The position numbers were made by a program, and so were the translations under genes. A stretch of 64,000 nucleotides of DNA from contig NC_134946.1 of NCBI RefSeq assembly GCF_051020765.1, forward strand, positions 4,205,239 through 4,269,238. Reading direction: 5' to 3'. This DNA comes from Lasioglossum baleicum (lineage: Eukaryota; Arthropoda; Insecta; Hymenoptera; Halictidae). Positions 1-11,190 of the stretch are shown in pieces; positions within the stretch are counted from its first letter, which is position 1; the number at the start of each line of letters is the position of its first letter. The notes under the pieces are model-generated. The model saw nothing but the letters and a program-made list of their open reading frames with translations, did not search any database and had not been told where the DNA came from.

Positions 1-1656
1 GGGTGAGGGGGATCACCGGGTGCGCCATGTACATGCACATACCCAGTACGCAGGAAGAATGGACAGGATAATTTCAAAGAATTTGACATTGTATCATGAA
101 ATTATCTATTATAAACTGTATTTGAGATACAGACGTTTATTCTGTATGTTTTATTAAGATATAAAGTAATAATAGTATTATATATATTAACTATTTTAGG
201 AATCGCGCGATATTTGATTCTGAAGACATATTATGCAGGTTACAAAATGGTTTTTTTACATATAAATTGATCACATTTACAACATTTTAAGGTAGTACTG
301 CTAGTTTTACACAATTTACATTTACCTCGCTTGTGATTAGTTATTGCATTGCTAGACTACGGATCTTCATGCATTTACAAAAAAAAATTGAGTAGATGAA
401 ATTCAAATTCGTTGAAAAATTGAAAATGTCAATACATGATTTCTGCTCTATTACAATCATTCAGGGAAGAAATAACATTCAATTTAATTTCTATTTCTTG
501 CCATCGATGTATTGCTATCAGCTTGCTACACAAAATTTACACGGAGCAAGTGTATGATGGCGTAGTGTCGGCGTCGGTCTGCCGTTTCAGCCATTTTGAA
601 ATTATCTTAAGACTGCTTAAAACTTATCTTGTGACGTCACACCGTCCTTTATCTTTTCCGAGCTGTACTCTCGGTTTTCCTATACACATACTATACCTAT
701 GCCGGGTCTATTGGTATATATGGTCTAAAAGACGTCTACGATCTTGTTAGTGGGGGACGTTGGAGTGTGCGCATGGTGCTGAAATGGGATAGTGGAAGGG
801 GAATAGAGGAGAGTATTTACATGCCATCAGTTTTGCTGCCAATCTGGCGGCACTACATAGAATTGTTTATAATTTGATAAAGGTATCCATTAGAATCTAT
901 TACTTCCGGTAAAATAATCTATGAATGCAGCTGAAACAATATAACATATCATTTTTCTTATTAGACATTGTTATATTTAACATCTTTTCGTTAATGTCTA
1001 TTTAATGGTCATTGAATGGTATCCGCTTACTTAAAAAACGACCATTTAGGACAACCTAATACAATAATTAAAATAGAATTAACTTTCAAAACAGCAATCC
1101 GTTGTATTTTCATAAAAATGAACAAAATTATTGCAACTTCACCATGTAAAACACGACACACACAATTTTCCTCAGTACTTCGAATTACATTTCAATTATT
1201 ATTATTGCAACTGCAATATTACACAAATAAATTTATTTCGTTAATGTATTTTCAATTAACTGTAAACATGACTAGTGTGTATATTGAACCATGCCAACTC
1301 GGAAGAAACAATTGATTTTACCTATTCAATTCTGCTGTGATTCCTTAGATATAAAGTAGAAAAATACGCTACATTTACAATTAGGTAGAGATTACTTCTT
1401 AAGTTTGCTGACACTGGCAACTGTGAATTTCGCATTGATAGCACGCCCTTCAAACCGTTCGATTTAACATAGCAGATATTTCGATAAGTATAACGCGCAG
1501 ATAAAACATGCGATGACACGTCATTCGCAGCATACATTCATATTCCAGTTTGATATGTTAATTGTTAAAGGAGAACGTTTCGGAGTGAACAAGGTAAAGT
1601 ATTTTTACAAAGTAAAAATCTTTCGAGATTACGATAGATCATTTATTTTTAATACA
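1..1656. other. Gene-free AT-rich flank
   Basis: I see no convincing exon here. The reading frames are short, have no family motif and are poor in codon structure. The only recognisable element is a single-ended copy of a dispersed MITE end (motif GACTACGGAT) at about 354-380, a family that recurs near 10.1, 20.1, 60.9 and 62.9 kb. Confidence 0.5.
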
Positions 1657-1927
1657 CAGCGGCGGATCTGGGCATGGGCTGCAGCCAGTGTCGCCAACTG
1701 AGGGGAAGGAGCACAAATTGAGGGGAAATAGTCACGTGACCAGACCACGCCGGAAACGTGGGGATTAAAGTTTTAATTTGGCGATTCTGGCTGAAAAACA
1801 ATTTAAATTAAAAACTTAAGAAAAATTAAATTATACAAAAAATTGTGGTACTTCAGTTAATTTGGATTAATTGCATAGACCCAAAACAGTGTTAACCCAG
1901 GGCCATAAAATTAACGGTCCGCCGCTG
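1657..1927. mobile_element. Small hAT-like MITE
   Basis: The ends are inverted repeats of the form CAGCGGCGGA, at 1657 and in reverse complement at the right end. The element is about 271 bp and has no coding capacity. The 8-bp flanks TTAATACA (1649-1656) and TTAGTACC (1928-1935) match at six of eight positions, as expected for a decayed hAT target duplication. The CAG-type terminus also fits hAT. The superfamily is inferred from termini and duplication length only. Confidence 0.6.
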
Positions 1928-2818
1928 TTAGTACCGTCACGAGGTACTCAACAACTTGCGATTTATGCACAAACTTTCTATTTCGCGTACAGAACGGCAG
2001 TGTAATTATAACCTTCGTGATCTTGATATCTGTTTTCATGAATTTACACGAAAGTTATGATATTACAAGACGATTACTCGTTTCGACCTTGGCTATTACG
2101 CGACGGTAATAAAAACATACTAAGTAAATTCAATATTTTCTTGTGTGAAAAAAAAAAAGTATTTATTTTGGATTGAACACGTGAATTTGTATAAAAATCC
2201 ACTGTCTAATGATATCTTAACATTAAATACGATTCAAATTGAGCTGAAGTAAAAATATTGTACGTGGTATCCGATCAAAGACGCTCGAATATCCAAATTT
2301 CTCCTTTGTTGTTAATCATCTTAATGAAAACCATTTGCGACGTTCAATCAATTCAGTGCATACAAAAATCTCGCATATAAACCATTGAAATTAATTGTAA
2401 TTATATAATTATCAACGTGGTAGTTTACATTTCAAATATTTTCGACACAGTCTTAAAACAAAGGAGAAATTCATTAGTCCTAACAGGACACCCGTTATGC
2501 ATATTCTGTCAACGAAGCTCGCCGAGCGGTACAATAAAAATGTTTACTTTCTGTTCATTAATAACCCGTGAGAAGCAATAATAATCGAACTACGAATAAT
2601 TATGCAACGTCTCCGAAACTGACATGAGTATGTACAAAATTTGATTATGTTTGTGTTCGGTGATACTGGTGAGGCCGCCAAAAATGCATAGAGATTCGTA
2701 GTCCAACGAATGCAAACAAACTTATCGTGATACTGAATAATGATATTAAGCAAAATAATTGTCACATTTCAAAAGAATAGTCTTTATTCTATTGTCCTAA
2801 TAATCGGACTGTCAAGGT
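1928..2818. other. Gene-free interval downstream of GMC gene A
   Basis: This AT-rich stretch lies 3' of gene A, which reads leftward and stops at 2819. I recognise no exon or complete transposon. The gene A polyadenylation region should lie here but no signal is diagnostic. Confidence 0.4.
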
Positions 2819-5800
2819 TCACGATTTCGTCCACGTGTGCCTGATCATGTCAGCCGCCTTCTCGGCTGTCATCATGATGGCGGCGATTGGGTTACTGTTT
2901 GGCACAATTGGGAACACTGAAGCATCGGCGACCCTAATGTTCGTCACTCCACGGACTCGAAGTTCTGGGTCCACAACTGCTGTTGGATCATTATAACCAC
3001 CCATTTTGCAAGTGCCTGCTTGATGGTTCTCGGGCCCTGTGGCAGCTCTTATGTAGCACTCCCAGTATGCATCGCTGGCGAAGTGGTAGCTGAAACGATA
3101 ATAAAACATTTAGAACAGTAGGACATTTTAATGGACCTAACAGTTGATTAATTCAACATCAAGTGACTCTTACTCAGTGCAAAGCGAATGGATCACAGGT
3201 TCCAGCCTCAAATCCCAGTTCTTCATAGCTTGGGTGTTCACAAGCTGATTCGACTTCTTAATGCCCTCGATCAATCTCTTCAAATCTTTCTGATCAGTGA
3301 AGTAATCCGGGTATAGAAGTGGCGATACCATAGGATCTCCAGACCGCAGCTTCAGCTGCCCTTTGCTACCCACAGTGACCGCAGTGGGCCTCATTATGAT
3401 CTCTCTCCTATCCGAGCAGAGAGCAAGCGCGCCATTCAAGCACTCAAATGGCAGGCCAGTCCTTGGACATTTCGGTGAAAATCCGTCAAAGAAAACCTGA
3501 ATATCAGGAATACCAGCAACAGCAAAGCTGCTTTCAAAAAACGCCGTCACTTGAGTCAGTCCGGTGCTGGATAGGGGACCGCTGCGTGTGTCCAAGAACT
3601 CGTTCACGCTGTCCATAGTCATTGCTTCATAGGCAGTGTCCTTAATGCTGTAGTGTATGCCAATCGATACGTGATTGTGCAGGTTCTTTCCCACAGGGAG
3701 GTCCTTGACAACGTTCAAACCTGCGGACAATTTTGCTAAACTGAGCTTTCAAGTCTGAAAAGAGCTGGCTAAATGAGTCTAATCATCGACACCGCTATAA
3801 TGGTGAAAAACAGGGCTTGAAAACAGTTATGATATCGGTTTCGGTCCTTGAAACAGTTATGAAGGACCGATATTCTGAATAACTGTTATGAAGGCCCGAA
3901 ATTTTGGTTGATATCGGTTTCGATTACGGTCCTTCGTACATGGATATCGGTCCTAGCATAACGGTTTAGGACCGTTATTTTTTCGATCCTATATCGGTCC
4001 TCATATCGGTTCTAAGTTCTAAGTTTCAAGTTATAGCAATCAGGGCTTGAAACGGGTCCGAAAATAACTACCAACATTAAAAACGATTATATTTTGGTCA
4101 TAATTCAAAGTTGTTTTATTACAACAATAAATGTATACATTATTGACTATTTTTGACGTGAAACTTCATTTGGCAGGGTGTAGGCCTAATTCGCGTCACG
4201 GAATTCGCGATACGAAAATGCGTAACGGAAGTGGTGGGGATGGTTAGCCGAGCTAGTCTTAAATAGAAAATGGCTGTATCTCGAGAACGGTGCGTCCTAC
4301 CGCAAAAATAACGAAATTTTCGAAAGGCTCAACCCCGAAGCATATAGGGTACGCCCAACCACATGACGTACGTAGTCTTTTGAATTTAAAAAAAAAACCA
4401 CGTGCGGCAAAAGTGAAACTTCTTGCAGTCTAGTAATGTTTAGAAGTAAATTAAGATTGGAAATGGTAAATAATCCTAATGAAGCGCGACAATAAGATCA
4501 GGAGAACTTCGAAAGTTGCTGAGCTTCTCTCTAGGCTCTAGGTTTTCGCTTGCAGAGTGGTGAGTCTTGTGTCCAAGAGGATGTGTTTTGTTTTACCAGA
4601 GATCATTCTGATTGGTATCCCCGCAAAAGCGTCACCGATGACGTCGAGTCAACAGTCGCGTCGGCAATCGACAATAAGGTGCCGGTCTCTTTGCCACCGA
4701 TTACAAAGCATCGGCCGACCCTTAGAAGTCGCTGTGCCTAAAAGCATCGGCCGAGCAACAAAGTATTAGAACCGATATGAAGACCGATATAGGACCGAAA
4801 AAGTATCGGCCTTAGACCGTTATGCTAGGACCGATATCCATGTACGAAGGACCGTAATCGAAACCGATATCAACCAAAATTTCGGGCCTTCATAACAGTT
4901 ATTCAGAATATCGGTCCTTCATAACTGTTTCGATCAAGCCCGAAATGAAACAGTTTCAAACAGTTATTTCCGGGCCCGTTTCAAGCCCTGGTGAAAAACG
5001 TCTGGTTTAAAAATAATATCAACAAACCCAGCTTGGTTAAATCCTCTTTCGGCCCAATCCCCGAGTTCAGAAGGATGTGCGGTGACCCTATAGTTCCAGC
5101 CGATAGGATGATCTCTTTATTGGCCTTGACGATCCTCCGGTAGCCATCTTTGTCCACAAGCTCGACGCCATAAGCCTTGCTCTGCCACTGATTCAACAGA
5201 ACCCTCGTGACGTGCGCATTTATCAGGACCTTCAAATTCCTCCTGCCGTGAACCGGCCTTAAATAGTTCCTCGAAGTCGTGCCTCGCATCCCGTTCTGTG
5301 TCGTCATGGGAGCCACCATAAACCCTGTCTGCTTGTACTCTTTCAACATGGACGTCCTGTAGCCTAGCTCGTCAGCAGCTTTGAGAACTTCGTCGGCGAA
5401 TGCGGGCTTGTCCCGAAAATACTCAATCTTCATCGGACCAGGGCCTGGGACTGTTCTGGGCTTGTCGGAAAGCATTTCCTGTTTAATAGGGTTCTCTACG
5501 CGTTCAAAGTAGTGCGTTATCTCGTCGTAGGACCAGCCTACGGCACCGTTCCTTGCCCAGCTATTGTACACTTCCGGATGTCCTCGGACGTACATCATAC
5601 CGTGAAGGCCGCTGGTGCCGGACACCATCTTGCCGCGAGGCCAACTGCATGCGCCGAAAGTTTCTGGTGGAAGAAATTATGTTATTATTCAGTAAACAAT
5701 CAAGCTGGCGAGAAAAAGGGTATAGCCGAGTATAGGGGTCAAATGTGCCCCCAAACCAAATTAGGCACTCAAAGAAAACCATCTGCGGCATGTTTGAAGT

Positions 5801-8800
5801 CTCTACCTCTACCAGAAGGGTAGTTATGAACATTCTACCTGATAGTATACACGATCGTGAATTTTTTATTGCAAAGTCGATTTTTTTAAAAGCCCAGAAA
5901 CTTGCAGTTTAATGACTAGGCTACCTAAACAAGCAGTCGGATGGGGCTCCGTAGGTTCGGTTTTGAATTTCCAGTCTACAGTCGAGTTCACTGCGTGAAA
6001 TGCCAGGCCTGGGATGGCAGTCATCGTCGGTTCTTCCGGGCCCGCTTCGATCAGCAGCACCTTCCACCATGGGTTGTCGCTCAATCTCCTGGCGATTATT
6101 GGCCCGGCTTGACCGGCACCAACTATGATGAAGTCGAACCTGTAATTTCATGAAGTTGTTAGAAACGGAATTCGCAAAAATACTGTTGACATCATTGGAT
6201 ATAGGTATTCAAGTTTCTTTCAGAATCATACCATTCTTGAGGCACCGTCTCCTTCCCAAGTCTGTTGCAAGGACTCGAGACATCGCATCTAGCCGTCATT
6301 GTTTTTTGAACCAGATTCATAAATGGAGTCGTCGCGCCACATTTTGCGTCCATGTAGAATGTGTCTTTGAAGTGGCATGAACAACATCCGGATGTCTCGT
6401 TGTTGGTGTCCAGCTGGCCAGGTGCAAACTAGTTAACAAATAGCTTATTTAGAGAGCGACGTTTCCAATGAAAATTATGTACGATTGTTTAAATTCATTT
6501 CTAAATTAAAAATAATAAAAATAATGATAACTTGCTATCGCAATCTTTTAAATTAAAAATGATAATTAAGAATTAGCAATCACAACAGGGGTTATGACGT
6601 ATAACAGCAGTGTTTAAATTAAAATTGTATAAATTACTCCCCTTCAGAGGGGTTCAGAAAATATTCTCTCAAAAACACAATAAGTTATATTTGAAAGGGA
6701 CGGTTCCTGAGGTCATTTGAAGCGTCATTTTCATTTGCCAAAATATCCACCACATCTCTATTAAGGAGTTATTAACGAAAAACATGAACGAATAAGATTT
6801 CACTGAGCTCAGCATTGGTGTCGTGTCTCGGTGAAGCAGTTAACAAGAGAAGGGGGTCAGACAAAAAGCAGGAAAAGAGAGGACCGTTGTAAGATTAGAA
6901 TTGATGACATTCACATGTGTCAAAACATCGTCTGTCCTTCTTTTAGAACAGGACAATAGAGTCATAAACGTCACGCGTACCTGGCATTTCTACATTTTGC
7001 TGGGTAAAAGGTCACACACACACACAGACCTTTTTTTCTCTACATACCAATCTGCAGGAAAGTCTAAACATGTGGTTAAACTCTAGTCTTCCAGCGCCCC
7101 CTCTCGTTTCCCGTTTTTTTTTTACCACCCCGTCCTCGACATCCATAATCCCCCCCCCCCCCCCCGCCTAAACTCTTCAGGAAAGTCTTGCGTAAAATCA
7201 GTTTCGTTTAAACCGTGGTAGAGAGAACATCTCTAAGGACGTGTCAATTCGAAGCTCACGGTTGTGATCTACCATCAGTTGTGCAGTTCGTCTCCGAATG
7301 GCCCAGTGACACACACTTCGAACCAGCAACTGGAATTACCTCTGAATAAGTGAGTTCTAATTAAATCAATTTTTACACCTATTCTTGTTCACTGCTTCAC
7401 CGCGGCGCGACTCCGTCGCTGCGCTCAGTGAAACCTGCCGCCGAGCCGCGCTCTTATTGATGTGCGTTTTTCGTTAATAACTTCTTAACAAAGCCGAGGC
7501 GGACATTTCTGCTAATGAATATTCCGCTTCAAATCACCTCCGCGAACCGCCCCTTTCGAGGATCTCGAACATTTTTGGGACATCCCGTATATAATCATAG
7601 TTTAATAGATAATTGCATGGTTCGCTTCAAACGGAATATCCTGTACGCATTTAACCCAATGTATATTAGCTTGGTTACGAGTTGATTGCGGAAGTTTATA
7701 CAATTTTCAATTTTTGTAGGCAAATTTCAAGTAAGTGGAATTAACCCCTTGCCGTACCATTTGTGATCCACAGTGATTACAGTCCTTGGCTGTGTTTCCA
7801 TTCACGTCCGTTGTCAGAATTGGATGAAATTTTGGGAATAGGTTCTTTTTTTACTGAAATGATGATTGTCATAAGGATTATTAACAAATCGCAAAAAAAA
7901 TTTTTACCATTTTAATGTCAGTCCCTACCTTACCGACAAATTTTTTTTACTATTTTAATTTCAATCTAGAGTGATTGGATTAGGTGGTAGGGGGCGGAGA
8001 GGGACCGTCCACGCATACGAAAATAAAAAATTTTTTTCGAGTCGCCAAAAATCCTTCTGACAATCATCATTTTAGTCAAGGAGGAACATATTTCGAACAA
8101 ACAGACAAACAAACAAGAAAGCGAGCTAATAAAAACGTGGTAAAATTTCATCCAATTCTGACAACTGACGTAAACGGATACTTCGCCCAGTCATTATCCC
8201 CAAAAATGTCGTAGAAGGGAAAAGAAAATTTATATTTTCTGTATGGCTACATTTATTTTAATGCTTCAATATTAATTAAAAAACGAATTAAATTTGATTT
8301 CACCTAAGAAGAAACGCCTAACATTCATATTTGTCAGATTTTGTTAAAATCTTCATCACGAGACTGACTCGTTAAAATACGGCAAGGGGTTAAATAAAAT
8401 CTTATCTTCAGTGGACGTAGCCTTTTTGGATTTGGAGTAAATAAAAATCGTACCAAATTTATCAAATTTTATATTCCGCCCATTTGTGAAAATTTTCAGA
8501 TACCATAAATGCATAAAGATTCGCAGTTTAGTTACGAGGCATCTACTGTATACATATGTGATTAGCGTAATCTATCTAACCCAGACCTAGCCTTCATGTT
8601 ACCGTCAACGACCACTAATTTACGATTTACGCAATTATGTTATCAGCACCGATTTGAACAACCTTTTTCTCCAGCCACAAAACGCCAAGCTAGATCCGAA
8701 CCAGTGTGATTCGCTGTAACTTGGAGGTCTAGGTTATGTTTGGGTCCGAATTAGGCGATATGTACCTGGATTAGGTTTGGCTTACGTGTAGGTGAAGTTT

Positions 8801-9969
8801 CGGTTTACGTAAGACGTATGTTACTCAATACATTTTCTGTGTTTCTCGAACTTGTAAAACCGGGTTGCAATTATACACAGTGACTCGGCTAATGTCATGT
8901 AAATCATTTGTAAACTATTTGGTATATGAAAAATAGATTGCAACGAAAGTTGCGTGGTTTGAAAAGTAGCGTACATTGTAATAGTTTAGTTTTCTTCGGT
9001 TTTGATTTTTATCGAAATATAGAGGCAGAGTTTGGCAAAAATTTAATCAACGATTGACGAATAAATTTCTACTTCAAACGTTGATCGCAATTAACAATTA
9101 ATCTCCTAGTTTAGTCGTTAATTGTGGTTAACGATTGCATACTTATTAATCGTTAATTGGGAGAATAACGGTTAAATTTCTACTTTAGTCGTTATTTGCG
9201 ATTAACGATTACATTCCTTTCAATTGTAATTGTCAATCGGATAATTGATTAATGATTAACTGCTGAAATTTCGAAATGAAATGCGGAATTAAAACTATAT
9301 GAATACTGAAAAAAAATATAAACTGAGTTTAGGTGTATTGTCATTTGGTCTATAATACAAACTCTGTTTACGTGCTTTTATGTTTTTTTTTCAATGATAT
9401 CTTTTTTTAATCGACGATTGACGAATAACTTCATCAATCGATTGAATCAGTCTCCGATTTTTCGATGGTTTCTTTTTTTAATCAACGATTGACAATTAAC
9501 TTCATCAATCGATTGAATTAATCGTCGATTTTTCAATGATTACCTTTTTTAATCGTACACATTACTCAATCAATCTTGATTAAAATTTTAATCGAATAAT
9601 GCCCAACTCTGCCTTGGGGTGACCTTGTGTCTCGCGATTAACTTTTTGAGATGTCCTCGAAAATAGGCTATTAGCTATTCGGATGAAAATCAACAATGAA
9701 TAGCATAAATGCTTCCCAAAAATTTATTTACACTTGTTTTACACAATTTTAAAATTGAAAATTGCATAAATAATCATTTAGTAATTACGATCTGTGAAGA
9801 GCTTCCTTTTCGATAGATAGTTCTCTAGATAATTACCCTAAACATTGTAACTCAAATGATCGCGTATCCATTACCAACACAAGAAACGAACAACTGTATT
9901 TACCGTAAAGGGGTGTTGGAATGCAAACGCCAATTGCACCAAACTTAAGATCATGATATGCACTCTCAT
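2819..9969 (-). CDS. GMC oxidoreductase, glucose dehydrogenase [FAD, quinone]-like (gene A)
   Basis: This is a predicted secreted or lumenal FAD-dependent alcohol/sugar dehydrogenase. I rebuilt it as 9969-9904, 6413-6232, 6139-5925, 5663-5028, 3720-3174 and 3089-2819, which gives 638 aa; the family is usually about 600-640. All junctions are GT-AG and phases agree. Exon 1 is only 22 codons and encodes a signal peptide ending near AFA/FQ. Exon 2 encodes a Cys-rich spacer (CCSC near residue 32). The FAD-binding GAGQAG motif follows at about residue 90. The segment WPRGKMVSGTSG is a variant of the family signature, which normally has LGG. The catalytic His lies in HQAGTCKMG, and the paired Asn in the SNP segment about 40 residues later. 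A second acceptor at 6429 would add FAPGQ. The intron 5028-3720 holds a hAT element. The gene is clearly diverged from C, D and E. The substrate is unknown. Confidence 0.88.
3811..4990. mobile_element. hAT non-autonomous element with ACCGATATCGGT-type palindrome arrays
   Basis: The termini CAGGGCTTGAAA and TTTCAAGCCCTG are flanked by an exact 8-bp duplication, GTGAAAAA, at 3803-3810 and 4991-4998. This is diagnostic of hAT. Terminal inverted arms of roughly 200 bp consist of repeated CGGTCC / GATATCGGT units. A second start-like CAGGGCTTGAAA lies inside at about 4047, suggesting nesting or internal duplication. There is no transposase. It sits in the intron between exons 4 and 5 of gene A. 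Confidence 0.85.
6687..7591. mobile_element. Degraded CAGGGTGTC-family foldback element
   Basis: The two ends share inverted blocks with the 22.3-kb and 36.1-kb foldbacks: GGTTCCTGAG and GAGTTATTAACGAAAAACA on the left, and CGTTAATAAC, CAAAGCCG and TTTTTGGGACA on the right. Sequence identity is low and the outermost bases are eroded. It lies in the first coding intron of gene A. Boundaries are approximate. Confidence 0.5.
7745..8389. mobile_element. piggyBac-like MITE
   Basis: The inverted termini CCCCTTGCCGTA and TACGGCAAGGGG are flanked on both sides by TTAA (7741-7744 and 8390-8393). TTAA target duplications and CCC-starting termini are typical of piggyBac. No transposase is present. Interior sequence near 7795-8060 resembles 40080-40210, so a related unit was copied elsewhere in the window. 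It lies in the first coding intron of gene A. Confidence 0.75.
9024..9612. mobile_element. hAT-like element filled with TTAATCGATTGA-type motifs
   Basis: It is bounded by CAGAGTTTGGCA on the left and TGCCCAACTCTG on the right, inverted copies of one terminus. The interior is a dense degenerate array of ATTAACGATT and AATCGATTGA motifs in both orientations. No clean 8-bp duplication remains. The hAT assignment rests on the CAGAGTTGGGC-like terminus and on resemblance to the other palindrome-filled elements here. Confidence 0.55.
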
Positions 9970-9995
9970 TTTATCCAATTAGGGGCCAGTGTCAC
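9970..9995 (-). other. 5' UTR part of the gene A signal-peptide exon
   Basis: Immediately upstream (minus strand) of the gene A ATG at 9969 there is an acceptor, TTTGTTTGCAG ending at 9996. The start exon therefore begins with 26 noncoding bases, and a further noncoding exon should lie to the right. Candidate donors (GTGAGT) sit at 14210 and 14286, at the edge of a CpG-rich island. Confidence 0.55.
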
Positions 9996-10119
9996 CTGCA
10001 AACAAAAACGAGCAGTTTTACTTGTTGGAGCAACAAGAGACCAACTTGTCGTCCACTCCACCCCCTCTCTGCAGTAATTGAATGGTGCTCGCACGTGTAC
10101 GTAACGCCGACTATAACTA

Positions 10120-10288
10120 GACTACGGATTTCATGCATTCGGAAGGAAAATGAATAAGTAAAATAGAAAACGGTGAGAACATTAACACAATCCGAGAATA
10201 TTATTACACCGTCTTTGACTTATTAAAATTTGTCTGGTTTCTCACAATGGGCTTAGAAAACTTTTATTTTGCCTAATGATCCGCAGTC
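10120..10288. mobile_element. TA-flanked short MITE (GACTACGGAT family)
   Basis: The ends GACTACGGAT and ATCCGCAGTC are inverted and flanked by TA on both sides (10118-10119 and 10289-10290), fitting a Tc1/mariner-type MITE of about 169 bp. A second two-ended copy is at 20062-20265. One-ended relatives are near 354, 60873 and 62877. Confidence 0.55.
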
Positions 10289-10429
10289 TAATAATAAGCA
10301 TTAGGTACATTACATTACCCACACCGGTGATTAATTAATACATTTGAAGAACTCATCCTTTCCAGCTAAGGATTTTTCTTCATTTTTTCAATAATTAATA
10401 TTTCTAGAGTTGTTTAGGCATTTTTTTGG

Positions 10430-11190
10430 CGACGGATCAAAAATTAGGTAAAAATTACCGACGTGTGGAGAAATATATGGTAATTTTTAACTAATTAACA
10501 CGTGTTCCTACAAATTTTATTTCGAGTGATTTTCAATTTTATTTCTGAAAAATTGTTCTTATGATTAAAATATTAGATTTCCAACATTCTCAAGTGTTAC
10601 GATTTTATAGGAAAAACTGCACGGCAATTTTCAGCTCTTTCACACGTATTCCCACAAATTTTATTTCGAGTGATTTTCATATAAAATTCTGTTTTCAATG
10701 TTATTTTTGAAAAATTGTTCTCACGAATAAAATATTAGATTTTTAATCATTTCACTGTGCCACCGATTTTATAGGAGAAACGATACGGTAATTTTCAATT
10801 CTTTAACATATGTTCCAACATTATATTGTAAAATACTACTTAAAATTTTATTTTTGAAAAATTGTTCTCACGAATAAAATATTAGATTTTTAATCATATC
10901 ACTGTGCTACCGATTTTGTAGGAGAAACGATACGGTAATTTTCAATTCTTTAACATATGTTCCAACATTATATTGTAAAATACTACTTAAAATTTTATTT
11001 TTGAAAAATTGTTCTCACGAATAAAATATTAGATTTTTAATCATTTCACTGTGCCACCGATTTTATAGGAGAAACGATACGGTAATTTTCAATTCTTTAA
11101 CATATGTTCCAACATTATATTGTAAAATACTACTTAAAATTTTATTTTTGAAAAATTGTTCTCATGAACACAATATTAGATCTCCAAAAT
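10430..11190. repeat. Minisatellite, about 147-bp unit
   Basis: The block beginning GTTCTCACGAATAAAA recurs at 10717, 10864 and 11011, and as GTTCTCATGAAC at 11158. Spacing is 147 bp each time, and a more diverged copy starts at 10555. The last copies are nearly identical, so amplification is recent. The repeat is AT-rich and has no coding potential. Confidence 0.8.

Noticed and set aside
5512..5823. Plus-strand frames over gene A exons 3-4
   Set aside because: Antisense shadows. The minus strand gives in-phase GMC exons with correct splice sites.
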